From assembly GCF_033568475.1 (NCBI RefSeq), contig NC_133123.1, forward strand, positions 2,294,001-2,358,000: a DNA stretch of 64,000 nt, in the 5' to 3' direction. How positions within the stretch are numbered: position 1 is the stretch's first letter; each line of letters starts with the position of its first letter. The DNA is from Henckelia pumila. Its lineage: Eukaryota > Streptophyta > Magnoliopsida > Lamiales > Gesneriaceae. Made by a program: the position numbers and the translations under genes. Under the pieces are notes generated by a model that had not been told where the DNA came from, made no database searches, and saw only the letters and a program-made list of their open reading frames with translations. Positions 1-12,699 of this stretch are shown one piece after another.

Positions 1-578
1 GCCGATGACTACCAATTGAAGCTTTTGATCCGTGAATAGAATCTCCTACTTAGTCTTTCACTTTGCATTATCAACCCAAATAGATAATCTGAATGCCTTA
101 AGCAAGATGAAAATAGATGTGCTTCTTTTATTTGTCTAGAAGGGCACTAATGGATTTCTTGTTAGAGCTAAGTGAGTTTGAAGTCATAAATTGATTGTTC
201 TGCTAAGATTTTGAAGATCGGAAGTGAGAAGATTTTGGAAGAATAATTGATTATTAACCTTTCAGGGCCATCATTCTCAACAGTTTCATCACTTACTAGG
301 ATCAGGGCCAATGATTTGACTGATCTTAATGCTTTTTAGTCCTTCATTTCACATGCCTATCTTTTCTATAATTTTTGGGTGATGTGATCAATGATGACTT
401 TGTTTTATATGATATGATATTAAAAGTGTTTTGAGAAAAAAGTATGATGTAATCCAAGTTAAAATTACCCTCTAAGAATGTAATGTTACTGAAAACGTAT
501 TCTGGTTGCTTCTTGACTGCTTCATTGTTGATGTGGAGTAAACTTTTAAATTTTCATGAGTCTTGTCTGCCTTTGCAG
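1..578 (+). other. Probable intron of the WD40 gene; no exon seen
   Basis: No coding stretch matching the expected upstream WD40 protein sequence is visible here. The stretch ends in a pyrimidine-rich acceptor (ctttgcag at 571-578) directly before the first recognisable exon, so it is best read as the 3' part of an intron whose earlier exons lie outside the window. An open frame starting at 483 crosses this splice site and is not a real start. Confidence 0.6.
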
Positions 579-2901
579 TTGAGGAACCTGGTTTGGTCAA
601 CCTCAAAGCATGATGTTTACCTTATGTCGCATTACTCAATCATTCATTGGTCGTCATTGAGTTCCAAAAAGACCGAAGTTCTTAATGTTTCTGGTCATGT
701 GGCTCCTCGTGAGGTGTGTATATCTGATTTGATCTTATTGTTTTCGCTTATGTTTATTTTTCTTTTCCTGGGAATTATGACAGCTAAACTAATTTATCTT
801 TGTTTTAGAAACATCCTGGAAGTTTGCTGGAAGGATTTACTCATACACAAGTAAGCACCCTTGCCGTCCGTGACAATTTGTTGATTGCTGGGGGATTCCA
901 GGGGGAGCTTATTTGCAAGGTATATTCTCCTTATTCATTGATTTTTAATGTTTGACTTAGTATGTGTTTTTTCAGATGATGTATGGTGTTGCCTTAGATC
1001 AATTTTGTAGCGTACCCTTTCCTCTTATTTGTATAATATCATTGATAGAAACAAGTTTATTAAGTAAGGCGCGATTTGATCGAAGTTCCGATGAAACTCT
1101 GTTTCAGCTAGTTGTCTCCTTTTCTTTATTTCATTCGCCCTTGTAAAGGTAGAAGTGATGCTAATTGACCCTGTGGTCACTTATGCTCTTAACTTTTTCT
1201 GTATCGTGCAAAATATCAACTGTGTTTGCCAATTGCTGCTTCTTGATAGCTGGATATTATTTTCAAACTGTGACTGATTATTTCGTGATTGATGTAGTAT
1301 CTCGATCGACCTGGGGTTAGCTTTTGTATGAGGACAACTTATGACGATAATGCTATCACAAATGCAATTGATATCTATGGCAGTCCAAGGTGACCTTTTT
1401 CATTTTTTAATATCAAAGCAAATTCTATTGTGTGCTTTAATGTGCTGCAGCATTGGCAGTTCTTACCATCTCTACTAATGGGTTTAAATAATTATCAGTG
1501 GCGCTGTTCATTTCACTGCTTCCAATAACGACTGTGGCGTGCGAGATTTTGATATGGAGAGATTTCAGCTTGTTAAGCATTTCTCTTATCCATGGCCTGT
1601 AAATGTAAGTTTTGATTTTGTGAAAATGCTTATAAAGTTGACAACATTCCCCTTTTTTTATTCTGATTGGCCATGACAGTTTATTTTTTGTCGCGTAAGC
1701 TGATCTGCTTCTGCTACGTGAGCTGGCATTATAGTCACCTCTTTGAGTGCAATTTATGTTATTTTGCATAGCCTAGGGCCCCTAGCCATGTGGTTACTCC
1801 TTCATCCTTTGCTAGAGGAAGCTAGATATTTCGAGGGGTATGACCTGGGGCAAGATTATTGACTTCATCCATTATCTTGAACTTATTATATTTGTGAGTT
1901 TTGGATGTTCAATCGACATGTTTGCAAAGCTTTAAGCTCAGTTTGTGCTGCCATCGTATCCTAGGCAAAAATTAATGATAAAGTTGCTCACTTGAAGTCG
2001 AAGATACTAGTGAAGCATTGAGTTTTCTCCATCTTTAGTAGTCTAGATGGCTGTGGTGCAATAACTGTGCAGACCTTGCCTAATTTCTTGATGGTAAATG
2101 GTAAATAGAGGAGTTTTTTGTTGGATATAGTTGATTGGTTAGTTTTGACTTATTTTTCTATCTTTCTCGATGGGTGGCGGATTCCTCTTACTACAAGATA
2201 TGTGAAATGGTAGTTCTTTGTTGGTTTATTTGCAGCATACTTCTCTAAGTCCAGATGGCAAAATAATTGCTATTGTTGGGGACAATCCTGATGGGATGCT
2301 GGTGGATTCACAAACTGGAAAGGTTAGTATTTTCCTTCTGGAAGTTGTATCAGTCGGGCAAAACAAGTATTGAGAAGGTTCTACGAGGAATTTCTGGTCA
2401 CGTTGCTGTGGCTTAGAAAATGTTGTTGGTAATTATTTTCATGCTTTTTTTTTTTGGTTGTGTTATATTAACTCCTCTTGTTTGTAGGCTATTGCGCACA
2501 TGCGAGGGCATTTGGATTTCTCTTTTGCATCTGCATGGCATCCCAATGGTTACACCTTTGCCACTGGGAACCAGGACAAGACTTGTCGTGTATGGGATGC
2601 GCGGATGCTGTCTAAATCTATTGCTGTACTCAAGGGAAATCTTGGTGCTATTCGTTCCATCCGTTTCACATCTGATGGGCAGTTTATGGCGATGGCTGAA
2701 CCAGCTGATTTTGTTCATGTGTATGACGTGAATAATGGATATGATAAAGAGCAGGAGATTGATTTTTTTGGTGAGATATCTGGAGTTTCATTCAGTCCTG
2801 ATACAGATTGCCTATTCATTGGGGTGTGGGATCGTACCTATGGTAGCCTCCTTCAGTACAATCGTTGCAGGAACTATTCATACCTTGACGCGTTAATATG
2901 A
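579..2901 (+). CDS. WD40 repeat protein (transducin-like, At3g13340/At5g56190 type), 5' partial
   Basis: Six exons can be read, all with GT/AG borders and a consistent frame: 579-713, 809-919, 1298-1389, 1499-1604, 2236-2322 and 2488-2901 (stop). The protein part begins LRNLVWSTSKHDVYLM and ends RNYSYLDALI, closely matching the C-terminal two thirds of plant WD40 proteins of the At3g13340 group. WD-type motifs are visible, for example GNQDKTCRVWDAR in the last exon and SLSPDGKIIAIVGDN in exon 5. Such proteins form beta-propeller scaffolds; the cellular role of this group is not well established. The N-terminal acidic region and the real start codon lie upstream of the window. The gene converges on the minus-strand gene ending at 3396. 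No frame damage is visible, so it is probably functional. Confidence 0.93.
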
Positions 2902-3395
2902 ATAAATTGGTTTTCTTTCGTGAGTTCGTGCATGCCGTGTTGGTGAAAAAGGCAGGTGGCATACCTTGTTCACCTCTGCAAGACAAGGGTTAGAAGCCCT
3001 CTTTCTTAGTCTGCTGCTCCTCTGTCCGTCCAACAGGACATGCTTTCAAATAATGCCTACTTGTGGTAGAGAAGTGAGTGTAACAAGCCCGTGATGCAAT
3101 TTGATTCGGCATTACATGAAATCCTTGTCTCAATTCCTCTGAAAAACGTTACAATGTATTGTGTATATGGCAAATTCAATTGTACTCATACCTTTTCCGA
3201 ATTATTAGTGAGAGAATACTACTCGATGTTAGTGTTCATTGTTTATATCCATTACTTTCCGTACTGCGAAAGCCAATTGTCTGATATGATGTTCTTTGCT
3301 ATTGGAAATAAGGTATGCATCAACTACTATAAATATGATACAAAAGCATGTATGAAACTCCACTCAACTATTTTGGGAATCTGCTTCAAATTCAA
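2902..3395. other. Convergent 3' intergenic region
   Basis: About 490 bp between the stop of the WD40 gene and the stop of the minus-strand gene. It should hold the 3' UTRs of both. I see no further gene; the open frame at 3091-3441 has no recognisable content and overlaps the neighbouring stop. Confidence 0.6.
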
Positions 3396-4385
3396 TTATT
3401 CTCCATTTGCATTATCCATCCTCACATATCCATCCATGTAGCAGAGAATGCTGTCTTCTTCTATTTGTAGTTGTTGTACACAATCTTCAAAGGCAGCCAA
3501 CAGTTCTGGACTAAATACCGTGTCTTCCTCACTCTCTTCTTCGACTGTTTTCTTGGTTTTCATGTCGTTGTAGCTTCCAAACTTTGGGGTTACATAAGTT
3601 CTAGGGGAATAGACTTGCCCTTCTGCTTGTTTCCACTGTCTCAGTTTTGTGATGGCGGGGAACTCTATGGCTGAAACATCAAGTGATTTAAGTCCCTTTG
3701 CAGCTGCTTTCCTTTTCCAACCCAACTCGCGCGTATTTTCTCCTTTCACTGGGAAGAAATTTCCTTTATTAGGATCCGATAATTCTTCCATCCCAGTTTC
3801 ATTCTTCATAAATTCTTCAGCCGGAATGTGATCATCCTCTAGTGATTTAAACTGATGGGATGAATTAATATCTTCAAAAGACTCTTTGTTTCCTGTATTG
3901 GAATTATGAATTCTTGCTAGTAAAGCATCATATTCCTCCACAGTGTGAAAGCTTCTGGACCCTCTCAGGTTCTTATCTCTCCAATCTAATTTATTTTCAT
4001 CGAGCCCTTTGGCACCGTAGAGTTCTTTCTCCCTCCACATTCGATAGCTTTTCGATCTTGTAAACTTGCCATAAGTTTGGAGCTCTCCATCAAGATCTGG
4101 ACTTGATTTTACCTCTGTTGTCCCTTGGATATCTGGGATCAAATCCAATGCTTTGACAAAATACGTGGTCCCAAGATCATCATCAATGGATGGCAAAGTG
4201 AAACTGCTGGCTCTGAGTTCATTTGTACTGGTTTTGGCTGAGCAAAGAATGGACAAAAGCTGGTCATTTCCGTCGTTTGAAGCAAACATATCTTCCCAAG
4301 CTAAATTTGTATTGGGGAACCCATGATTCAGCTCTCCCCTGATGCTCATCGATCGAGTAATCGCTTTGGAGCATATGCAACCCAT
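3396..4385 (-). CDS. Uncharacterised plant protein with N-terminal MGCICSK lipidation motif
   Basis: A single long reading frame of 329 codons. The open frame extends five codons further to a TTG, but eukaryotic initiation fits the ATG at 4385, giving MGCICSKAITRSMS. Gly2 followed by Cys3 and Cys5 is a classic N-myristoylation plus palmitoylation signal, so the protein is probably anchored to the plasma membrane (inference). The rest is hydrophilic, Ser/Glu/Lys-rich and probably disordered, with a conserved-looking block KSYRMWREKELYGA near the middle and an acidic C-terminus. I do not recognise an enzymatic domain; it resembles plant-only proteins of unknown function. A second, truncated and frameshifted copy lies at 21261-21735 in the duplicated segment, so this copy is the likely functional one. 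A 5' UTR exon upstream of 4385 is possible but not resolved. Confidence 0.75.
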   Translation of the reverse strand: MGCICSKAITRSMSIRGELNHGFPNTNLAWEDMFASNDGNDQLLSILCSAKTSTNELRASSFTLPSIDDDLGTTYFVKALDLIPDIQGTTEVKSSPDLDGELQTYGKFTRSKSYRMWREKELYGAKGLDENKLDWRDKNLRGSRSFHTVEEYDALLARIHNSNTGNKESFEDINSSHQFKSLEDDHIPAEEFMKNETGMEELSDPNKGNFFPVKGENTRELGWKRKAAAKGLKSLDVSAIEFPAITKLRQWKQAEGQVYSPRTYVTPKFGSYNDMKTKKTVEEESEEDTVFSPELLAAFEDCVQQLQIEEDSILCYMDGYVRMDNANGE

Positions 4386-7300
4386 TCTTTGTCTGCTCAA
4401 TTATTTGCGGTACAAGATTAGAAATGCAAACACAACTGGAAAAAAACAAATCATATGGTATTATTTCAGAGTCTTGAAACCTTTTCTAGTGCTGGAAATT
4501 TTTTCAATGGCTGCTTCCTTCCTTACAAGTAAGTCCAAAATTCCAAGATTTTTATTTTTATTTTTATTTTTATCTTTGTCACTTTTAGCACGGGGCTCGA
4601 TGTCACCAAACCAAACACATGCCAAAATTCCATATTCAATTGTATCCAAACATATAGATGATCGAGAACTAATAAATGTTTGATATGACTAGGAATTAAG
4701 ATCGGAAATTATAAACTCCATACCTGATCAAAGCTGCAATCGTCAATCCTGCAAAAAAGTATTGGGATTATGAAAATCAAAGGAAATCTGATTTTTCAAA
4801 CATAATTTATGGGCTTTCCAACTCGAAATGAACGATCAAGATTCAAGAACTGGAAAGAGTTTTAAAAAACTCCCTCTGTTCTTCAAATCTGAAGTGAAAA
4901 TACAGGTGAACAATGAAGAGTGTGGCATGTCAAGGGCTAAAGAAAGCTCAATGTTTGACTACGCCAAATAAATTCGACTTTTCAGACCAACCCAAATGCA
5001 AATTGGATTTAATCATCTGATAAAGTTTGAACAGAAACTACATTTGATTAGTCTTCTAGATTTTAATATTATTAAACGTTATGGAGACAAACAACACTTT
5101 ATAGTGTCTTTCTCATGGCTCTTATAGATCAAGAAATTCTTACGTCGACACCTCTCCACTGTTTTTGTTTCTGCTCCCCACTATACTGTTTGGGAGACAT
5201 TATTATAAATTTTCTCAAGAAAAGGGTCTTTGCTTTAGCGACATAAGCGGCATAAATTTCACAACATCCGGGTGGGCGAATGCAAAACTTCAATAGATGA
5301 TTTGTAGCTTGGGTACCAATGTCTCGAATTTGAGTTGAAGTATCGGGTTTGAGACTTAAAAAGTTCAAATATAACAAATTATTTTCCAGATTGTTTTTTT
5401 AGAAAAAAGGAAATGTAAATATTATAATTTTTTTTTCTCAAAAAGAATTTTGTTATGTGTCAATTAGGTTATGTGTCAATTAGGTTGGTGTCTCGAGTTT
5501 GAAATTTAATTATAAAGCTCAAGTATAACAAACCCATTTTCAACTTTTTCTTTTTATAAATAAGAAATGAAAAATGGATGTTTTTTTATCGTAATTTTTT
5601 TTGTGTGTGTCAATAAGACAGTCCTATTTAAAATCCTTCATTTATTGTCCATTGTTTCCCTTTACCACTATCTTTCTGTTCTATTGAACAAACTTTTAGG
5701 CTAACTTATTAGCATGTTAATTATATTAACTTGGTAAATTGTACTTGACAAACTATGCGTGACAAATTTGTTTAAAATAATACTTAAAAAAAGGAATCAA
5801 ATTATCATTCTTCAAGTGCGCATCTACTTTGAATTGACAAATTCAAAATCGCCAACTAATTCTATCATATAATAATGCATTTGTGCTTGATTTAAGAGGT
5901 AAATTGAGGTCTACATCCCTTCCTTTCACACGGTCTGATTATATCCTAATTCACAGTTGTCGATATATAATTTTTTTTGGGCCCAATTCTTTGAGTTTCT
6001 GGGCCTTTTTAGTGAAATTGCAAGACCAAATGAAAATTTTAATCAGAAAATTTTTCGTTCTGCTTTTTTGAACACATAATTCTTTTTTTTCGTTCTTTAG
6101 ACAAAATCTTCAATTTTATGTGCAATTTTTATGGTTCCCGATTAATAAGAAAATTAATATTATATATTTTAAAATTTTAAATTGTGATTTTATCTCTTAT
6201 TGTGTATATAATAAAAACACAATAATAAAAATATATGGAATCATTGCGTAATTTTGGATTTGTCTAAATCATCTTCCACTTGTCAAACTGACAATATGAT
6301 TTCACTATATTATGATAATATTTTTTTATATTTTATTTTTATCTCCTATCATTTCAATTTTTAAAAAATATAACTTTTATTTATAAAAAAAAAAAAAAAA
6401 AACGAAATGCATTGCGTGTGGCGAGTGTATTATGTATATAACCCTACTCGCCAAAATCTGTAACTTCCGTGTAAACGTTACATTATCTGCATCGCATGGC
6501 AGGTCGTTGCAATTAATTACAATATAAATCAACATTGTAAAGTAGTTATAAATTCTTATACCATCAAGATTTTTAGATAACCGACCCTTTTTCAATTGAT
6601 AATTAATTTCTAGTTGGCCAGTTAACTCAATAATAGTTAGTAGAATATTACTTGTCTGCTACCATCATAATGAGAAGAAAAGATATTATAATAGGCAAAA
6701 AAAGAGAGAATAATGGTGGATAATTTAAAAAAATCAATTTCTAGATTTGATTTAATAAATATATACAAAAAAATCCTAAATAATTGAACCACATAAAAAA
6801 ATAACTTGGGTCGCGGATTTCGGCTTAATTTTTAACAATTTTTAGCTAATCAATTATACCAACATAAATCATAAATTTTTTTTAAGGTAAAACTTGTAGT
6901 TTTATTATATATGGTAAGTAGAGTTCATTACAAGATTGACCAACCAAAATAAAATATTTTCATGCTCCCACACGAATGAGGACAAGAAAAAACTAGTAAA
7001 ACAAGCAAAAGAATGTGCAATAAAATTCGCGAAACGCCGAGAATAAGATCGAGACATATATATGACTACTCATACTTTCAAATGTTTTTGTTTGCAACTC
7101 CATGTTCGAATAATTTTAGAAATTATATACTATGTGAGATTTTTATATTATGTAAATGAATTAATAGACTTAATAAATTTATATTGCATAATTTTGGGAT
7201 AACTTTTTATATATTAAAAGTATCATTAACAGATTTCCATCAATATATAATATAGATAAATATTGTATATTGAAATTCAAATCAATAATTATTATATATT

Positions 7301-7859
7301 GTATTTACAAATTAAAAGAGTCGTACGTGTCTACAATTCATTGTTTATTATGGACGATCACAACACGTATGATGAATCAATAGTTAAAATTAGGATTGGT
7401 TTAGAAAGCCTAATTTCATTTCTTTAATAAGACAAAAAAAATATAAATTTATTTGGATAAAATAAATCAATTTCACATAAAAAAAAAAAAAGTTATTGCA
7501 CCGACGGTCAGTAATTAATAATTGATTTGTGATGTTAAATATCACTAGCCACTAATGAGTAGGACCAAATCTTTCAACTTTGGAAAATGTTGGTTTTTAA
7601 ACTGTATATATATCATCATTTAATTATAAAATCTTCAATTTCTCTTTTTTTTTTTCTTAAGAATTTTTTTTGAATTATAATCAATCAAAAATTTATTTTA
7701 ATTCGTGGAGAAATTTAGAGCATAAATAAACAATATAGCAGTGCTTATAAGTTATAGATTATTTATCTCAAATTTGATACAGATATCAAATGACAAATCC
7801 ATCATAAAACAACATTATCATGCACACGTGTTTTAAATGAGTTGTTTGTGAAAAGCATC
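3811..7859 (+). repeat. Duplicated segment, copy A (partner at 21261-30847)
   Basis: From aattcttcag (3811) to aaagcatc (7859) this segment is collinear with 21261-30847. It starts inside the 3' half of the MGCICSK gene, contains its upstream region and about 3.4 kb of AT-rich non-coding DNA. Between 4925 and 5110 the copies differ at about 4 of roughly 200 aligned bases by eye; other stretches are more diverged and carry small indels. Copy A lacks the copia element, the hAT-like MITE and the Cassandra element found in copy B. Beyond the gene I see no further coding sequence in 4386-7859. Confidence 0.9.
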
Positions 7860-8044
7860 CTTATTTATTGGGATAATTATTAAATATATCCTTATAGTTT
7901 CATTATCGAGCCAATTATATCCATTTTGTTTTTCGTATCCTAAAAATATCTTTTATTAATTAAAAAGTGTCTCGAATATGTCCTTGAAACTAAATATTAC
8001 TTATTCTGCCCATTATTTCCCAATTTATTAATAATAAACTTTAG

Positions 8045-9600
8045 CTCATCATGCTTTCGTAAGTAAATTAAATAAAATTACCTCTTTGACCATCTGTTGC
8101 CGGGTTATGTCCACCGGGTTTTAATGGTTGCTCCTCACAACCGAACCACGCGATCGCAACCGATGGTTTCTGACACAGATTTCTTCAGCAACAACTAGCA
8201 CAACTTTATTTCGTTTTCTACCTTAAGGCGTATAGTAAAAGCTTAATTTTTAAATAAAAATAACATGATAGGGAAGAGCTTCGAAAATTTATTCAGACAA
8301 CATATTATTACATAAATCAACTCCTTTGAAGAGGATGAGATAACTAGTTTAGCTACTCATCGTAGTCTTGTTCTTGAAATACATGAAATTACATAAACTT
8401 AATACAAACGTAGAAAGACAAATATTACAATAATTTTATTTATAAGAAAACTGAAGGAAATGATCGATGTCGTCAACTTTCTCAACTATTTGTATTTATA
8501 GCTGAAGTTTCACTCGTTTCACCGAGAAACTTCAGGGAATCTTACAGATGTATCGAATTATTTATGTCATTATTGATGGCAGCTGTTTTGAAGTATTTAT
8601 GACATCTTTTACTCGTTGATGAGTCACATGTCTGCCACTTTCTTTTGGCTGTATTATCCTCACATGCCTTATTTAATTTTGTCGGGGCATCTTTTGATTT
8701 TGAAGTGGGCCCCCGTGAAAGCGCGTCTTTAGTGGTCCTTGTCCACTTTTGCTAGTCTCGGAAAAATCCCTCCGATCCGTTCGGGTTTGAAGGTTTTTTC
8801 AAATTTTGGCTCCTTTTGGTTAGGATATTTTGGGCAGATATTTTCTGACCATCTCCCGATATGAGTCATATTAAAATAATTTCGGCGAGTTTCTTTACTC
8901 CCTGGTATCTTGTTGTTCCACAAAAGGTTTCTCTTTTTTTCGAAGAGTTCTTCCGCAAAAGTAGTAGTTTTTCCTGTCATTGTATTTAACAGGAATGATC
9001 AATTCACCGAATTTGATAAAATTTGAACGGAAACTTGACCTTATTCATCTCAGTGAGACAGACCCAGATACCCCATGCCCTCCTGGTTGAGATTTCATTC
9101 TCTCCAAAAGTGGACACCAATGGTATTTTTTCAGATACAGGATCCTTGATGAATCTTTGATTATTCATATCAGGTCTCCTTAGCTTGATGAAATGAAAGG
9201 ACTCGTGTGATCCTTTCCCTGTTGGTTCTAGAGCTGCACTAAAGAAGTATAACTTGAGCACATCTCCTCTGTACAAATGGTCATTATTTGTCCATATTTC
9301 TTGGACTGCTTCCTTAATCCATTTTGGTAGTTGTGATATCTCCTTAATTTCTCCCACCTTTGTTGATAAAACTGAAATGAAGAAATAACAGATGAGTTAG
9401 TATCAATCTTAAATTTGCCCTTGTTTGTATCGGGCCTAAGATTGATCTCTTCCTCTTTTTCCCCAGAGGCGGAGGGTTGACTTGATGAGTTATCCTCATC
9501 AATTATTGCTTTATCTAGATCATCAAAAGCTGATGATAGATTAGCACTTGTTTCTTGAGTTTTGGAATCCTCAACATCTTGTTTCACAATCGACCCCAAA
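8045..9600 (-). mobile_element. Endogenous pararetrovirus (Caulimoviridae) fragment, broken
   Basis: A fossil fragment related to the 3' part of the larger copy at 50.4-58.0 kb, in opposite orientation. It holds the C-terminal part of the transactivator-like ORF (about 8.7-9.6 kb, for example ENICPKYPNQKEP on the minus strand), the promoter region with a TATA box (tatttatag on the + strand near 8500) and downstream leader-like sequence. It is broken, with several interruptions. Similarity to the larger copy continues past the promoter to about 8045, matching up to about 58020. Family: caulimovirid, cavemovirus/solendovirus-like by its larger relative. Confidence 0.85.
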
Positions 9601-9763
9601 GAAATGCCACACAGAACGGGCAATGGGATCGTCGATGAAAATGTGGGTGAATGTCTCCGACAATTAACCTGAAAGAAGTATACAAATATTCCAAGTGTCG
9701 GTATAATTGTAATTGTGTGTGTGTAGAGTTGGATATATTTATTGTACCTAGAAATCTATACTA

Positions 9764-12699
9764 TCTATACTAGATTATAATACTTGAAACCTTTATAAAA
9801 GTTGTTTTTGGTATGGTGTGACGACACCAATTTTTTTTTTCCTCCAATTTTGCCCCTTCATTGCATCCAAATTGAAACGACCCTAACTCTATAATTAATA
9901 AATAAATATGCGGAAATTTTTTTTTTTTTATACTTACTAAATAAAATATATACATATATGCACAGAATAAAAAGCTTTAAAATAAATAAATAAATAAATA
10001 AACAAATAAATACTTAAATAAAAATGCATTCTTTAAAATAAAATAAACATCTGAGTCAAACATTTAATTAAAAATACTGCAAAATAAAAATGAGTAAATT
10101 CTGCATGCACTGAAAATATTTAATAAAATATTCTAAACTCACAACCACTGAAAAATAATAAAAATGTATCATGCTAAAATATTCAAAAACATGCAAGGTG
10201 ACTCAGACATCTATCACGGTCACGGGGTCACTGCATGTCTGCTCATACATCCTCGCCTCCGGTGGGGACAACATCATCCTCAACGTCCTCACCTGCACCA
10301 TACCAGTGTAGTGAGCCTAGAGGCCCAACATGCTAACATAACAAGGGTTTGAAAATAATTTAAAACAACTAAATACTAATACATACATATCCATGAATGA
10401 GCATGCTTAAAAAAATTACATAACATAACTTAACTTAAATAAACTTAAATAATATAATACATAACAATGTTGAGCAAATTAATTTTTCTAACATAGCATG
10501 GTTGTATCCGTAGTGTAACCTTAAATCATACATTAAATACTGATCAGCGTGGAAACCAACGTACGTGGCCGGTGACGAATCACCTCTTAAATTGGCAGTA
10601 AACTGCCCTTCAATCATATGGGGACGAATCCCCCTTAAATTGTCACACTACTTCAACTTCCAACATAAAATATTTTCTTGCTCAACCTTAAACCTTCAAT
10701 CTTGCATAAAATAATTTTATGAATGCATGTACTTGAATAAACTGTGTGTCCTTCATTTATATTTAATTTATTTTTCTAATATCATATAGTCATATAAATA
10801 TTCAAATAACTTTCATGCATAAAATAATTAAATATAAAGTCAGGACACATGCAAATTTCTCATGGTTTGATCCAACTGCTGGCCCTAGACACATTCAAGC
10901 CCATTACTTAAATCTGGCCCATTACACTGAGACTGGCCCAAAAATTCCCATGGACTCCCAAGCCTATAAAAATTCACTGGGCTAACTTAATTAAATTATT
11001 TAAGCCCCAAATAAAATTATTTGGAAGCCCAAATAATTTTCTAATTAATTAATTTGGCCCAAAATCAATTAAACCCATAATTAACTTAAAAATAAAAATA
11101 CCCGAGCCCGGACCACCAAACCCAGACCCGGACTAACTGACGTGACCCGTGACATTTTAAACCCGACCCGGACCCAAGACCCGACCCGGACCCGTCACTT
11201 AAACCCTAAACCCGTGAGCCCCTTATTCCCCCGTACCCGCCGCGAGCAGCAGTCTTCCACGGCTGTTGCCGCCGTGCTCCGGCCACCCCTGGCCGGAGCA
11301 CAACTTGGATTACCTTCCCTATGTCTTGTGGTTCTAACCCAACTGGAATCAGTCTAAAACACACCTTATGGACCGAGAACGACCCAATCTCCCAACATCG
11401 CTCAACCTGCGCACCCTAGGACCTGTTCTGAACCAGCTCCTCTCCTGGCCATGCATGGCTCGAACCAGGCAAGCCATTCAATCCTAGTGACCCTAAGACA
11501 TCACCCTAGACGTGGCCAGCAGCCCTGGATCGGCCCCTTCATTAAAAACATGAGTATGCATCATGAACAAGCCAACACATGCAGAAAAACGTGAATAGTT
11601 CATTCAAAATCCAAATTTTCTTACAAAAATCGAACAGGACAGTACATAATCTGATGCATACACACTCACACATATACCCACTGATATGGTCTTAAAAAGT
11701 GGAAGAAAACATGCCTTAAACGTGATTAAGAAAAGACGAATGCGTTAGCGGCGAATCCGGGACGACGAGACGAAGAACGATCACGCTTGAAGCTTGAACA
11801 ACCCACGGCTATGGCTTCCCTGGTGTTTGTGTTGAAGGAGGAGAATGGAGAGGGGAGGGAGGCGGCTAGGTTGAGAGAATGAGAAATAAACGTGTGATAG
11901 GTGATTCTTGGGTAGACTAGGATTTGATTTGTTTTTAATAAAATAGATAATTAGGAAAAATATATTTTAAAAGCTCCCTAATAAATTTACAAATCTGAAT
12001 TTAAATCATAAATCCCGAAATATGAATTTAGGGAATTTTTATAAATTAATAAAAGTCATTAAAATGACTCATTTTGGCTAAAAATGAACTTTTAAATAAA
12101 TATAATTATAAATAAAAGATTTCCTAACTTATAAAGATATTTCCTAACATAATAAATAGCTAAATCCCGAAATTACAAATCAAGGGAATTTTAAAAATAT
12201 TAAAAAGTCATTATTTTGGCTTAAATCGGGTAAAAACGGACCCCTAAAATAACTCAAATTAAATACTAAAAATTTTGGGGAATAATATCTCAAAATAATA
12301 TTTTTGGGCTCTAAAAATACTCATAAAATAATTTGGGTAAGAAGTCGTCATCTCTTCCGTCCATTGTCCCGTCTACGCGATTAAATAATGCAATAATTCT
12401 AAAATCACAAAAATCACTAATTATGGGTTAAATGCTTAAAAATAACTTAAATCATGCACCAATAATACACATAATATTTAACCCATAAATCTAAAAATTT
12501 AAATAAATAATTTCCTAATTATGCATGCGAATTCACGTATTTAAAAATACCGGGTGTTACACAAATTTTCACAACAGTTTCTCCTATTTTCTTTTCAATT
12601 GGAAATTTAACTGCTCACTCACATACATTTTCGGAGCAAAAAAAATTAATATCATATATTAATTATATTACACACACAACGCGTGTGATCCGTAACTAG
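9764..12699 (+). mobile_element. Short non-autonomous Helitron split by a solo LTR
   Basis: The outer parts 9764-9872 and 12567-12699 together look like a Helitron of about 240 bp. It starts TCTATACTAGATTATAATAC after an A and ends with a CACACAACGCGTGTG hairpin followed by GATCCGTAACTAG and then T. The CTAG end, A|T insertion site and subterminal hairpin are the family hallmarks. A second, uninterrupted element of the same size and style lies at 46196-46456. The 5' end could instead be at 9755, where a similar TCTATACTA occurs. The 2.7 kb between the parts is a later solo LTR insertion. Confidence 0.7.
9873..12561 (-). mobile_element. Solo LTR, probably Ty3/gypsy, 2.69 kb, 5 bp TSD caaat
   Basis: On the minus strand the repeat begins TGTAACACCCGG (12561) and ends GGGTCGTTTCA (9873), the TG...CA form of a plant LTR. 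The exact 5 bp target duplication caaat flanks both ends (9868-9872 and 12562-12566). No gag-pol lies inside, so this is a solo LTR left after recombination between the two LTRs of a full element. The long length and TGTAACACCC start suggest a gypsy (chromovirus-like) element, which is inference. The G+C-rich middle (about 11.1-11.8 kb) gives short spurious open frames only. Confidence 0.85.

Noticed and set aside
11142-11357. Arg/Pro-rich open frame in the G+C-rich middle of the long solo LTR
   Set aside because: It lies inside the LTR, has no recognisable domain, and its composition follows the local ACCCGG repeats.
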